This document shows positions 53,675 through 61,777 of a stretch of DNA of 64,000 bases, one piece after another (position 1 is the stretch's first letter; every line of letters begins with the position of its first letter). Source of the stretch: Maricaulis maris MCS10 (GTDB lineage Bacteria > Pseudomonadota > Alphaproteobacteria > Caulobacterales > Maricaulaceae); the NCBI RefSeq assembly GCF_000014745.1, contig NC_008347.1:2806001-2870000 (forward strand), in the 5' to 3' direction. The notes beneath the pieces were generated by a model that ran no database searches, was not told where the DNA came from, and worked only from the letters and a program-made list of their open reading frames with translations. The translations under genes and the position numbers were made by a program.

Positions 53675-56338
53675 CTATCGCAGCGCTCGTGAATGCGCCG
53701 GGCCGAGAAGGATGGCGTTGAGGAGCAAGAGGTCGAGGCCTTCCAGATAGGCGCGTGTGGTCGGTGACTGGGTGATGGCCACGACCTGTCCGGCGCCCTG
53801 GCTGGTCGACAGGACGAAGGGCTTCAGGGCCAACTGGTCGGCATACTCCTGCCACAGATACCCGCCGGCGAGCAGCGCGTCGCGCTCGTCAAAGCGCAGG
53901 GCCGTCGTCGCATCATCCATCGCCACCGGCGCATAGATGTCGGAGCCGGTGACCAGCGCCGCGGCGCCGCCATCATATCCCGAGGCCATCCAGGCATTGG
54001 GATTGGCGACCACATTCACCAGCGCGCCCGGCGAGGATTCCGGCATGGAACCGGCCGTCGCTTCCAGCACGCGCAGCTCGGCCTCATTGGCCAGAACGCT
54101 ACCGTCAACAACCTGCCCGGATGCAGCGGCCCCATCACGCGGCGTGTCGGCGGCACGCTCGCGCTGGGCCGGGATCAGGCCGACATCAGCCGACGCCAGC
54201 CAGCGGGTGGCATCGCCGAGACCAACCAGCACACCGCCTTCGCGGACAAATTCGCTGATCGCGCGCGCACCCGACGAGCCGAGCGTGCTCGACAGGCCGC
54301 CATAGCCCTGCTCGGGGACGATGAGGACATCATAATTGTCCAGCTGTGCCCGCCCGACGGAACGGGTGCGGATCACCGAGACCGGAATGTCGTGGCGACG
54401 CTCAAGGACATAGCGTGTCGCGCCGGCCGAGGTCGGGTCGGTACCGGCATCCCAGAGCATGGCGACACGCGGCGCTCGCAGGGCGAGGAAATTCGAGCTG
54501 CCCGGATTGGGGCCCTCATCAACCCAGCTGGTGGCCATGCCTTCGAAGCGGGCGCCGCTCTCCGCGGCGAGACGGTTCATCAATGCGTCCAGGTCATCGG
54601 GCGCGCCATGGCGCGGCACGACGACCGAGCCGCGCGGGAAATTTCGGTCACCGATGCGGAAAGCCAGGTCGGTCGTGCGCATGGCAATGCCGGCATGCGC
54701 CAGAGCCGCCACAAAGCGGGCCTGTCCGGCATCGGTCCAGGCGATGACATAGCCCCACTCGGCACTGTGCTGCGTTGTGACGCGTTCGATCGGCATTTCC
54801 GGATCAACCGCTTCAGTCGCCAGGGTCGGCGAACGACGGCAGGTGGCAGAATCGACATTGTTCATCAGAGGCAATGACCAGGCGGTCACGTCATACAGCT
54901 CATGACCCAACCCGTCGGCCCGGCGACGCTCCTGCTCGACCATGAAGTCGGCCGGAAGGTCCGTGGTGGCCTCCAGCAAGGTTCGGGCAAGGCGCCCGGC
55001 TGGCTGGTCGAAGCGGACCAGGAATCCGCCATCGTCCAACCGCGTACCGCAGGCCGACGTGCCCGGCTCAACGCGACCCACCTCGATGCCCTGGGCGGCG
55101 AGATTGCGGGCCATGCGTTCCGCGCCCCAGCGATTGCCGGACAGCGACAACAGCATGGCTTGCGGATCGTCGGCACTCGTCGAGGCACTGGCACGGAAAT
55201 TGACGAAATCGTTGAGAAAGCGCTCGCGGTTCTCGGCCACGACCTGGGCGGTCGACAGGCTGGCCACGAAGTGGTGATTGACGCCGTCCGCATAGGTCAA
55301 GGTCGAACCGTCGCGGCGGCGCCAGGCCAGGCCGCGGGCCGACGCCTGCTCATAGGTCATCGCGACCGCGCCCTGCAGGGTTGGCCACATATCGCCATAG
55401 CCCGGATAGAAGGCGTCATAGACCTCGCGCGTGAAATAGGCATAGCCGAGACGGTCGAACCAAGTCCCGTGATTACGGCCGATCAGACCCTGGGCATCAC
55501 GCTGGGACTGAACAATCTCGGGATTGAAGGGTTCCGCCGACGGGGCGAAGAAATAAGTGCTGTCGCCACTCATCTCGTGGGCATCAACCACGACAACCGG
55601 GCGCCATTCCAGGATCGCGTCGGTGCGGCCACGCGTTTCCGGCTGGGTGCGGGCAAACCAGTCGCGGTTCAGATCGAAAAGATAGTGGTTGTAACGACCG
55701 CCCGGCCACGGCTCGTCATGCTCGGCGGTATAGCGATCGCCGCTGAACTCAAGGCCGCGTGCGGCGCGGAAAGACTGGAGGAAACGGTTGCGACCGTCCG
55801 GGTTCTGGGTCGGATCGACCACGACAATGGTGTTGGCGAAGATGGTCTCGACGGTCGGGTCATCCTGCGCCGCGAGCAGATGGTAGGCCGTGCGCAAACC
55901 GGCATCGGTGGATGAAATCTCGTTGCCGTGCACGCCATAGGAGAGCCAGACAACGGCCGGCAGGTCGGCGATCAGCGCCTGGCGACTGGCGGCATCAAGA
56001 CCACGGGGGTCGGCCAGGCTGGCCAGTCCGGAGCGTATATCATCAAGACGGGCCATCACCTCGGGGCTGGCGATGACGGCATAGGCCAGCGGGCGGCCTT
56101 CCCAGCTGCGGGCATATTCGACCACTTCGACCCGGTCCGGCGCGGCCGCTTCAAGCGTGTAGAGATAATCGATGGCATCTTCCGGCGGGGTAATCTCCTC
56201 GCCGAACGCGTATCCGAAAGTCGCCCGTGCATCCGGGATCGCCGGATCGTAGCGCGCCTCGAACGGCGATGGCTGCGCCAGGACCTCTCCGGCTCCGGAG
56301 ATCAGGACAGCACTGGCAGCAAGAATGGCGCGAAACAT
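53675..56338 (-). CDS. Secreted M14 zinc carboxypeptidase with extra C-terminal domain
   Basis: An 887-residue exported M14 peptidase. The signal peptide ends in GEVLAQ. The carboxypeptidase domain (about 40-400) has the zinc motif HGNE (His137, Glu140), substrate-binding NPDGRNR, and the third zinc ligand region VVVVDAHEMSGD. The remaining part (about 420-887) includes a glutamine-amidotransferase-like Rossmann domain (DVLIVPEQGYGGLSSTLG, FVREGGVLVGLGDAT), seen in several large bacterial M14 proteins where it is not known to be catalytic. It probably degrades peptides in the periplasm or outside. Its stop is 3 bp from the convergent uup stop. Confidence 0.9.
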   Translation of the reverse strand: MFRAILAASAVLISGAGEVLAQPSPFEARYDPAIPDARATFGYAFGEEITPPEDAIDYLYTLEAAAPDRVEVVEYARSWEGRPLAYAVIASPEVMARLDDIRSGLASLADPRGLDAASRQALIADLPAVVWLSYGVHGNEISSTDAGLRTAYHLLAAQDDPTVETIFANTIVVVDPTQNPDGRNRFLQSFRAARGLEFSGDRYTAEHDEPWPGGRYNHYLFDLNRDWFARTQPETRGRTDAILEWRPVVVVDAHEMSGDSTYFFAPSAEPFNPEIVQSQRDAQGLIGRNHGTWFDRLGYAYFTREVYDAFYPGYGDMWPTLQGAVAMTYEQASARGLAWRRRDGSTLTYADGVNHHFVASLSTAQVVAENRERFLNDFVNFRASASTSADDPQAMLLSLSGNRWGAERMARNLAAQGIEVGRVEPGTSACGTRLDDGGFLVRFDQPAGRLARTLLEATTDLPADFMVEQERRRADGLGHELYDVTAWSLPLMNNVDSATCRRSPTLATEAVDPEMPIERVTTQHSAEWGYVIAWTDAGQARFVAALAHAGIAMRTTDLAFRIGDRNFPRGSVVVPRHGAPDDLDALMNRLAAESGARFEGMATSWVDEGPNPGSSNFLALRAPRVAMLWDAGTDPTSAGATRYVLERRHDIPVSVIRTRSVGRAQLDNYDVLIVPEQGYGGLSSTLGSSGARAISEFVREGGVLVGLGDATRWLASADVGLIPAQRERAADTPRDGAAASGQVVDGSVLANEAELRVLEATAGSMPESSPGALVNVVANPNAWMASGYDGGAAALVTGSDIYAPVAMDDATTALRFDERDALLAGGYLWQEYADQLALKPFVLSTSQGAGQVVAITQSPTTRAYLEGLDLLLLNAILLGPAHSRALR

Positions 56339-56413
56339 GAAAAACCCCCGGGACGATTGAACAAACACTAAACCAGCTTTTGCCACGCGTGGAAAAGCCC
56401 CCAGACCAGCGCC

Positions 56414-58393
56414 TTACGGCGTGACGACCGGAAAATCGGCTTGTGGCTGCTCCAGCATGGCGAAAAACCCGAGCAGGGCCAGACGGTCACCCTCGATCGC
56501 GAAGTCCTCCGAGCCGATCATGTCCATCAGGCCCGCCTCCTGTTGCAACAGGCGCAACCAGAAACCCCGTGTCAGCGTGACCGTCGCATCCGCATCGTCC
56601 AAGGATGTGACCTGGCGATGATGCATGACGCCATTGGACAGGCTGACGACATGGGTCTCACCCACGTCTGAAAAGATGAAGTTGAAGCTTCGGTCACGAT
56701 CAGCCGCCCGACCACTGTCCAGCCGCGTCGCCATCGCTGCGAAGAACATGTCGAGCGGGATTTCGTTGAGGATTGCAGATCCGGCCGCCGTCGCATCGAG
56801 GGCCGCCACCCCGTTGCGCAATTCATGGGCGCCGGTCAGGTAGACGTCGCGCCAGGGCGCCGACTCAGCGGCATAACCCAATTGCTCATAGGCCCGGGCA
56901 AGGACGTCGCGCGCCATGGCGTCATCCGGCGCCGCAAAGACGGCGTGCTGCGCCAGCTCGGCAGCCCACCGGTCATCCCCCTCGTCATGCGCCTCCTGCG
57001 CCATCCGGACGACCGCATCGACGCCGCCCATCGCCTCGACATATCGCTGCGCCGCAGCCGTGCGCGGCAGCGGGTCGAGATGGGCGGGCACGGCATCATA
57101 CCAGCCGAAATAGCGTTGGTAGACGGCCCGGGCATTATGCTTGAGCGTGCCGTAATAGCCCTGGACCGCGAACACCTCTGCCAGACCCTCAGGCAGGGAA
57201 ATTGTCTCGGCAATCTCGTCCGGCCCCAGGCCCTGCGCGGCGAGGCGTAGCGTCTGGTCATGGATGAATTTGTAGACATCACGCTGGGCTACAAGGAAAT
57301 CGGCCGCCTCGTCCTGACCCCAGACCGGCCAATGATGGGAATTGAAGATGACCTGCGTGCGCGGACCGAAACTGCGCAGCGCATCGTCGATCGCGCCCGA
57401 CCAGGCCAGCGCATCGCGAACCTCGGCGCCGCGCAAGGTGTAGAGATTGTGCAGGGTGCGCGAGACCAGCTCGGCGCCGCACCAGGCCTGGAGATCAGGG
57501 AAGAAGACCGTCAGCTCGGCCGGTGCCTCGGTATCGGGAGCATACTGGAATTCCATACGCACCCCGTCGATTTCCAGAGTCTGACCCGTCCGGTCGATCA
57601 CATGGGTGGGTCGGGCAATGGTGTGCGTGCCCAGGGCGGGATGCTTGCCCAGACCCGACCCGACATGGCCGCGCGGGGAGCGTGGCAGCTGGGTGCCGTA
57701 CATGTAGCCGGCCCGCCGCCCCATCACGATACCGGCCATGACATTCTCGCTGACCGAAGCGTCCAGGAAGCCGGCCGGGGCGATGATCGGCGTGTCGGGC
57801 CCCGCCACCGCACCAACACCACCAAAATGATCAATATGGGAGTGGGTCAGGATGACGGCGCTGACCGGCCGCTCGCCCAGTTCGCGATTGACCAGGGCCA
57901 TCGCGGCCTGCGCGGTTTCGACCGAGGTCAGCGGATCGATGATGATGCGGCCGCTCTCGCCTTCAATCACCGACATGTTGGCCAGATCATATCCGCGCAC
58001 CTGATAGATACCCGGGACCACCTCGAACAGGCCATGATGATTGTTCAGGCGGGCCTGCCGCCACAGGCCAGGATGGACGCTTGCGACGGGTGGTTCCGAC
58101 AGGAAATCATAGTCGGCAGCGCGCCAGATGACGCCACCGTCTGGATCGCGAATTTCCAGATTTTCATCCCGCCCGATGAGACCGCGCACAGCCAGGGCCT
58201 CATCATCCGAGGTGATCGCGCCGATCCGGACAGCCTCTCGACGGTTGGCGGCAATCGTCGAAGGTGACGCCGGATTGAAACCGTGAGAGTCAGGCCCAGA
58301 GCTGCCCTCCGCCAGTTCGATCGCGGGCTCACTCCCACTACAAGCCGCCAGCAGAGCGCCAAGCCCGACAACCATCACTATCACGCGCCGCAT
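56414..58393 (-). CDS. Alkylsulfatase-like metallo-beta-lactamase-fold lipoprotein
   Basis: A 659-residue protein of the SdsA1/BDS1 alkylsulfatase family (class III sulfatases). The signal peptide ends in LLAACSG (lipobox Cys18). The dinuclear zinc motif is THSHIDHFGG (His184, His186, Asp188, His189). Family blocks follow: APAGFLDASVSENVMAG, GRRAGYMYGTQLP, GLGKHPALGTHTI, and FFPDLQAWCGAELV. A helical dimerisation domain (HNARAVYQRYFGWYDAVPAHLDPLP) and a C-terminal SCP2-like domain complete it. It should release alcohols from primary or secondary alkyl sulfates in the periplasm, sensible for a marine scavenger. GGGGAGG lies 5 nt before the ATG. Confidence 0.92.
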   Translation of the reverse strand: MRRVIVMVVGLGALLAACSGSEPAIELAEGSSGPDSHGFNPASPSTIAANRREAVRIGAITSDDEALAVRGLIGRDENLEIRDPDGGVIWRAADYDFLSEPPVASVHPGLWRQARLNNHHGLFEVVPGIYQVRGYDLANMSVIEGESGRIIIDPLTSVETAQAAMALVNRELGERPVSAVILTHSHIDHFGGVGAVAGPDTPIIAPAGFLDASVSENVMAGIVMGRRAGYMYGTQLPRSPRGHVGSGLGKHPALGTHTIARPTHVIDRTGQTLEIDGVRMEFQYAPDTEAPAELTVFFPDLQAWCGAELVSRTLHNLYTLRGAEVRDALAWSGAIDDALRSFGPRTQVIFNSHHWPVWGQDEAADFLVAQRDVYKFIHDQTLRLAAQGLGPDEIAETISLPEGLAEVFAVQGYYGTLKHNARAVYQRYFGWYDAVPAHLDPLPRTAAAQRYVEAMGGVDAVVRMAQEAHDEGDDRWAAELAQHAVFAAPDDAMARDVLARAYEQLGYAAESAPWRDVYLTGAHELRNGVAALDATAAGSAILNEIPLDMFFAAMATRLDSGRAADRDRSFNFIFSDVGETHVVSLSNGVMHHRQVTSLDDADATVTLTRGFWLRLLQQEAGLMDMIGSEDFAIEGDRLALLGFFAMLEQPQADFPVVTP

Positions 58394-58572
58394 GAGATCC
58401 TCCCCATCACAGTATGCCCACAAGCCTAAACCCCATTTCGGGATTTGACGACGCAAATTCACGCTCAATACCACACAAGCAACCGAATTTGCTGGCATTT
58501 TCGATAAAGGCGGCTAGATTCGGCACTCTTGTCCGCCGACGGGTCTCATCGTTTGCCCCGGCAGGAGTATGC

Positions 58573-59259
58573 ATGACGCTCGACACGATCTGGAATGCCG
58601 CCCTCGCCAGTCTCGAGATCCTCGATGACTCGACTCGTCTCGACATGGTGGGACAGGCAGAGCGTGCGCAGGTCCCGCCCGGAACTGTCATCATAGCGCA
58701 AGACGAAGCTGATGACCGGGTCTTCCTGCTTTTGCAGGGCCGCGCCCGTGTGGTTCTGCTATCCGAGAACGGTCAGGAAATCTGGCTGGACGCCTTCGAG
58801 TCAGGCGCCGTTTTCGGTGAGTTGGCAGCCCTTACCGGTTCGCCCAGAATTTCCGGCATTGTCGCTGAAACCGATTGCGATCTCGCGGTATTCGAAGGAT
58901 CGGCTTTCTTTGGCTTGGTCCGGCGACATGGAGAGATCGGGCTGGCTTTGTCACGCCTGCTCGCCCGCCGTGTCCAGCACACGACACAACGCATGTTCGA
59001 GCTGTCGGCTCTGTCAGCACCCGGCCGAATCTATGCCGAGCTGTTGCGAATGTCCCGGCCGGTCGGCACGGACGGAACCGCCCGCGTGATCGAACCGGCG
59101 CCCTCGATGAAGGAGCTGGCCCTGCGGGTCAATTCAACGCGTGAAACCGCGTCGCGCACGATCAACGACCTGCAGCGCAAGGGTTTGCTGAAAAAGCTGA
59201 CGAGCCGGATCGAACTGGTCGACCCGGACCAGCTAGATCGCCTGCGCGGATCGAGCTGA
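58573..59259 (+). CDS. Crp/Fnr family transcriptional regulator
   Basis: A 228-residue regulator with an N-terminal cyclic-nucleotide-type beta-roll (about 25-130) and a C-terminal winged helix with MKELALRVNSTRETASRTI near residues 175-200. The phosphate-binding cassette FGELAALTGSPRI keeps Glu83 and Arg92, consistent with cNMP binding, though the residue after Arg is Ile rather than Ser/Thr. There are no N-terminal cysteines, so it is not an FNR-type iron-sulfur sensor. GGAG lies 6 nt before the ATG. It overlaps tail to tail by 27 bp with the cyclase-like gene, which suggests a functional link but does not prove one. Confidence 0.92.
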   Translation: MTLDTIWNAALASLEILDDSTRLDMVGQAERAQVPPGTVIIAQDEADDRVFLLLQGRARVVLLSENGQEIWLDAFESGAVFGELAALTGSPRISGIVAETDCDLAVFEGSAFFGLVRRHGEIGLALSRLLARRVQHTTQRMFELSALSAPGRIYAELLRMSRPVGTDGTARVIEPAPSMKELALRVNSTRETASRTINDLQRKGLLKKLTSRIELVDPDQLDRLRGSS

Positions 59260-61068
59260 CGCCCGGACCTGCAAACCTACGACAGCGTCCCGGGCCATCG
59301 CCCGGAGCGAATACAACCGCTGCTCCGGCATCAACGCATCGATGCGGATATGGCCAACATACTCACTGCGAAAGCCGGTCGATGACATGGCCAGGGCCGC
59401 CGCGAAGGCCTCGCTGACGAACACCGAACCCGGCACGGTCACCGCCTCGATCCGGGCTGCAACCGCGACCTGACCGCCAAAAAGGGATGGACGTTTCTGG
59501 AGCGGATCCTCGCCCACATGAACAGGCCCGAAATGACCGGCGATCCGCAAGCCGACCGACGGTGGCAAATCATGTGCCCGCAGATCGATGGCCGCGAAAA
59601 CCTGACGCAGCGCGTCTGCGGCGATGGCCGCCTGCTCAACCGTTTCGAACGCCAGGAACATGCCATCGCCCCAACTGTCCGCATGGACTGCCGGCGCCGC
59701 GAGCCTGTCGCAGCACTCGGCAAGCGGCTTGAGCACGCTCTGGACGAAGTGTGGCACCCTGTCATCGGGAACGGACGATGAGCCGGCAATGTCGAGAAAA
59801 AGCATCGCCCGCATCACCGCGCGGAACCCCGGTTCCAGGACACGCCCCGCCTTCGCTTGGCTAGTCCCGGCACACCGCGTGCCAGGGTAGCGAACGCGGA
59901 CCTGGTCAAGCCCGCAGGCGGTCCACACATGGCTGTCATGATGGGTGCCAAAGGCTGGCGCCACCTCGGCCTGATCGTCATCAGCGACCAGGAGTTGAAG
60001 CGGCGTCGTGGCCAGGACATTGGCGCGCATTCGGGCCATCCCCATCGCGACAAGGCTTGAGAAATTGAGCGCCTCCGGTGAGGCAATACGCCGATCTGTC
60101 GTCAGCTCGACCACCTTCTCTGCCTGCCGGAGGCAGGTCTCGAACCGGCTGACCCATGCCTCGCCGAAAGGCCGCACTGATGCGTCGAGAAAAACCGGAA
60201 CCGGCACGGGAAGGATCAGGTTCAGCTCGCACCCACGTGCCAGCGCGGCTTCGGCGACGACAATGTCCGACCCGGCTGCCAAGGCGCCATAGACGGGACC
60301 GACATGGTGCCGCGCAAGCAGAAGGTCGACCGTTTCCCGCAAGCGGTCTTCCTGCCGGGGCTCCACCAAGCCCGCTGCCTCACCCACTCCGAAAATATGA
60401 CCCGCAAAATGCGCCGGGCGCGGTGGTTCAAGAGGTGCCAACCATTCAGAATCGAGACCCAGGACGGACACCAGCAATCTTAGTTGGCGGAGCGTGGTCG
60501 CATGGGCGAGATAGTTCGCCGGATCCTGTCGGAAGGCTTCGCGCAATGTCGATCGCGCGGAATGCAGGTCGCCAATCAGAAGATAGGCCTCTGCCTGTGA
60601 CGCGTAGCGATAATAGCCCTGTTCCGGCGTATCGGAGACAGTATCGAAGTCACCATAGAGAACCCGTCTCGCATAGGTCTCCGCATCGCTCGACCGCCCT
60701 GCCAGCATGTACATGCTGGCGGCGTTGACGGCTGGATAATGGCCCCCGGTCCGGGCGTGGACATCGGCATATTTTTCGGCGCTTTCAAGCGCGAGGCGGG
60801 CGAAAGCGCGGCCTGAGGATTCAAGCGCCAGGGCCTTGAGAAGACGGGCTCCCACGGCCAGGCAGTCCTCGTCATGACGGATGGTCTCGAGTTGATAGTC
60901 CTGATAGGCCTTCGCCGCCCGTTCAAGCGCGCCCGACCGTATCAAACAGAGCACCGCACGGTGTTTGAGCCAATAATCATCCGGTTGACCGAGCAGGCCT
61001 TCCTGGCAAAGGTCATAGGCCCGCGCGAGATCGCCTTGGTTGAAACGGTCAATGATCCGATCACGCAT
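59233..61068 (-). CDS. TPR/TRAFs-like, SLOG-like and class III nucleotide cyclase fusion
   Basis: A 611-residue soluble signalling protein. Residues 1-215 are TPR-like helical repeats. Residues ~218-395 look like a Rossmann SLOG-type nucleotide-sensing domain, with HIFGVGEAAG, then GPVYGALAAGSDIVVAEAAL and a basic/acidic ILPVPVPVFLDASV stretch. Residues 420-605 are a class III adenylate/guanylate cyclase homology domain with metal aspartates Asp426 (MLFLDIAGSS) and Asp468 (SWGDGMFLAFE). In the transition-state motif the usual V-N-x-A-A-R reads VAVAAR, so Asn is Ala at ~535 while Arg539 is kept; activity may be altered. ATG at 61068 has GGGGA 8 nt upstream. Last gene of the TIR operon. Confidence 0.82.
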   Translation of the reverse strand: MRDRIIDRFNQGDLARAYDLCQEGLLGQPDDYWLKHRAVLCLIRSGALERAAKAYQDYQLETIRHDEDCLAVGARLLKALALESSGRAFARLALESAEKYADVHARTGGHYPAVNAASMYMLAGRSSDAETYARRVLYGDFDTVSDTPEQGYYRYASQAEAYLLIGDLHSARSTLREAFRQDPANYLAHATTLRQLRLLVSVLGLDSEWLAPLEPPRPAHFAGHIFGVGEAAGLVEPRQEDRLRETVDLLLARHHVGPVYGALAAGSDIVVAEAALARGCELNLILPVPVPVFLDASVRPFGEAWVSRFETCLRQAEKVVELTTDRRIASPEALNFSSLVAMGMARMRANVLATTPLQLLVADDDQAEVAPAFGTHHDSHVWTACGLDQVRVRYPGTRCAGTSQAKAGRVLEPGFRAVMRAMLFLDIAGSSSVPDDRVPHFVQSVLKPLAECCDRLAAPAVHADSWGDGMFLAFETVEQAAIAADALRQVFAAIDLRAHDLPPSVGLRIAGHFGPVHVGEDPLQKRPSLFGGQVAVAARIEAVTVPGSVFVSEAFAAALAMSSTGFRSEYVGHIRIDALMPEQRLYSLRAMARDAVVGLQVRASARSAQAI

Positions 61069-61115
61069 GCCGGGCGTCCCCGGCAATGGCAGCGCAACGC
61101 CCACTGGCTGATTGA

Positions 61116-61724
61116 TCAGGGCGGTGTGAGACGGGCAATTGGGTCGATAATGACCCGCGTCGCCTGGTTTCCGGCATCCTGGGACGCGTTGATGAAGAGC
61201 GCGAATTCATAGTCGGCAGGCGCCTCGACCGGTTGGGTCTGGATCTGGAAACTGTACGGTTTGCAGTTTTCACCATTCAGGGTCAGCCAGTCCAGTCCGC
61301 AGAACTGACCGGTCGGATCGACGCCCTTGAACTTGATACGCGCATCTTCGAACCCCCAGCCGGGCACATGGATATTGAAAATCATCCGGGTAAGCCCGTG
61401 CACATGCTGATCGAAGGGACAAGGCAGCACGGCGCTGCAGGGCGTCCACATGCCCGCCAGCGCTGCTGCGACGGCCGTCCTCAGGGTCGAGGCGTCGGCA
61501 TCACTGAACGCCTTCACTGTCTCGGCGAAGACAACGAAAATCTGGGCGATCTCCGTATCGTCAAAGCTTTCGCGACCGGCATCGCTGCCATTCATGACCG
61601 TGAAACCGTCGCTGGCCCGAGCGATCAGGCTGATCTGCGTGTGCGTCGGCGCCTGACCACAATCGGCCAATAGTTCTTTCTGAATGATAGACCCGTCAAA
61701 TGCGTCCTTGTCGATCACAGCCAT
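61116..61724 (-). CDS. Unknown protein in the TIR/cyclase module
   Basis: A 202-residue protein I do not recognise. There is no signal peptide or membrane segment. The N-terminal half is mixed helical; the C-terminal half (about 110-202) looks beta-rich, with FNIHVPGWGFEDARIKFKGV, CGLDWLTLNGENCKPYSFQI and the ending FALFINASQDAGNQATRVII. This resembles a small sandwich domain of the kind carried by operon-embedded effector or nucleotide-system partner proteins, but that is a guess. ATG at 61724 has AGGGA 7 nt upstream; ATG at 61739 is an alternative. It is separated by 53 and 47 bp from the flanking genes on the same strand. Confidence 0.75.
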   Translation of the reverse strand: MAVIDKDAFDGSIIQKELLADCGQAPTHTQISLIARASDGFTVMNGSDAGRESFDDTEIAQIFVVFAETVKAFSDADASTLRTAVAAALAGMWTPCSAVLPCPFDQHVHGLTRMIFNIHVPGWGFEDARIKFKGVDPTGQFCGLDWLTLNGENCKPYSFQIQTQPVEAPADYEFALFINASQDAGNQATRVIIDPIARLTPP

Positions 61725-61777
61725 TTGGTTGTCCCTCATGACAGTCTCGGGCCCGTCCCGTGACTGAGTCGAAAACC

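Noticed and set aside
56414-58393. Functional link between the alkylsulfatase and the sulfolipid synthase
   Set aside because: They are more than 50 kb apart, act on different compounds, and share no regulatory signal that I can see.
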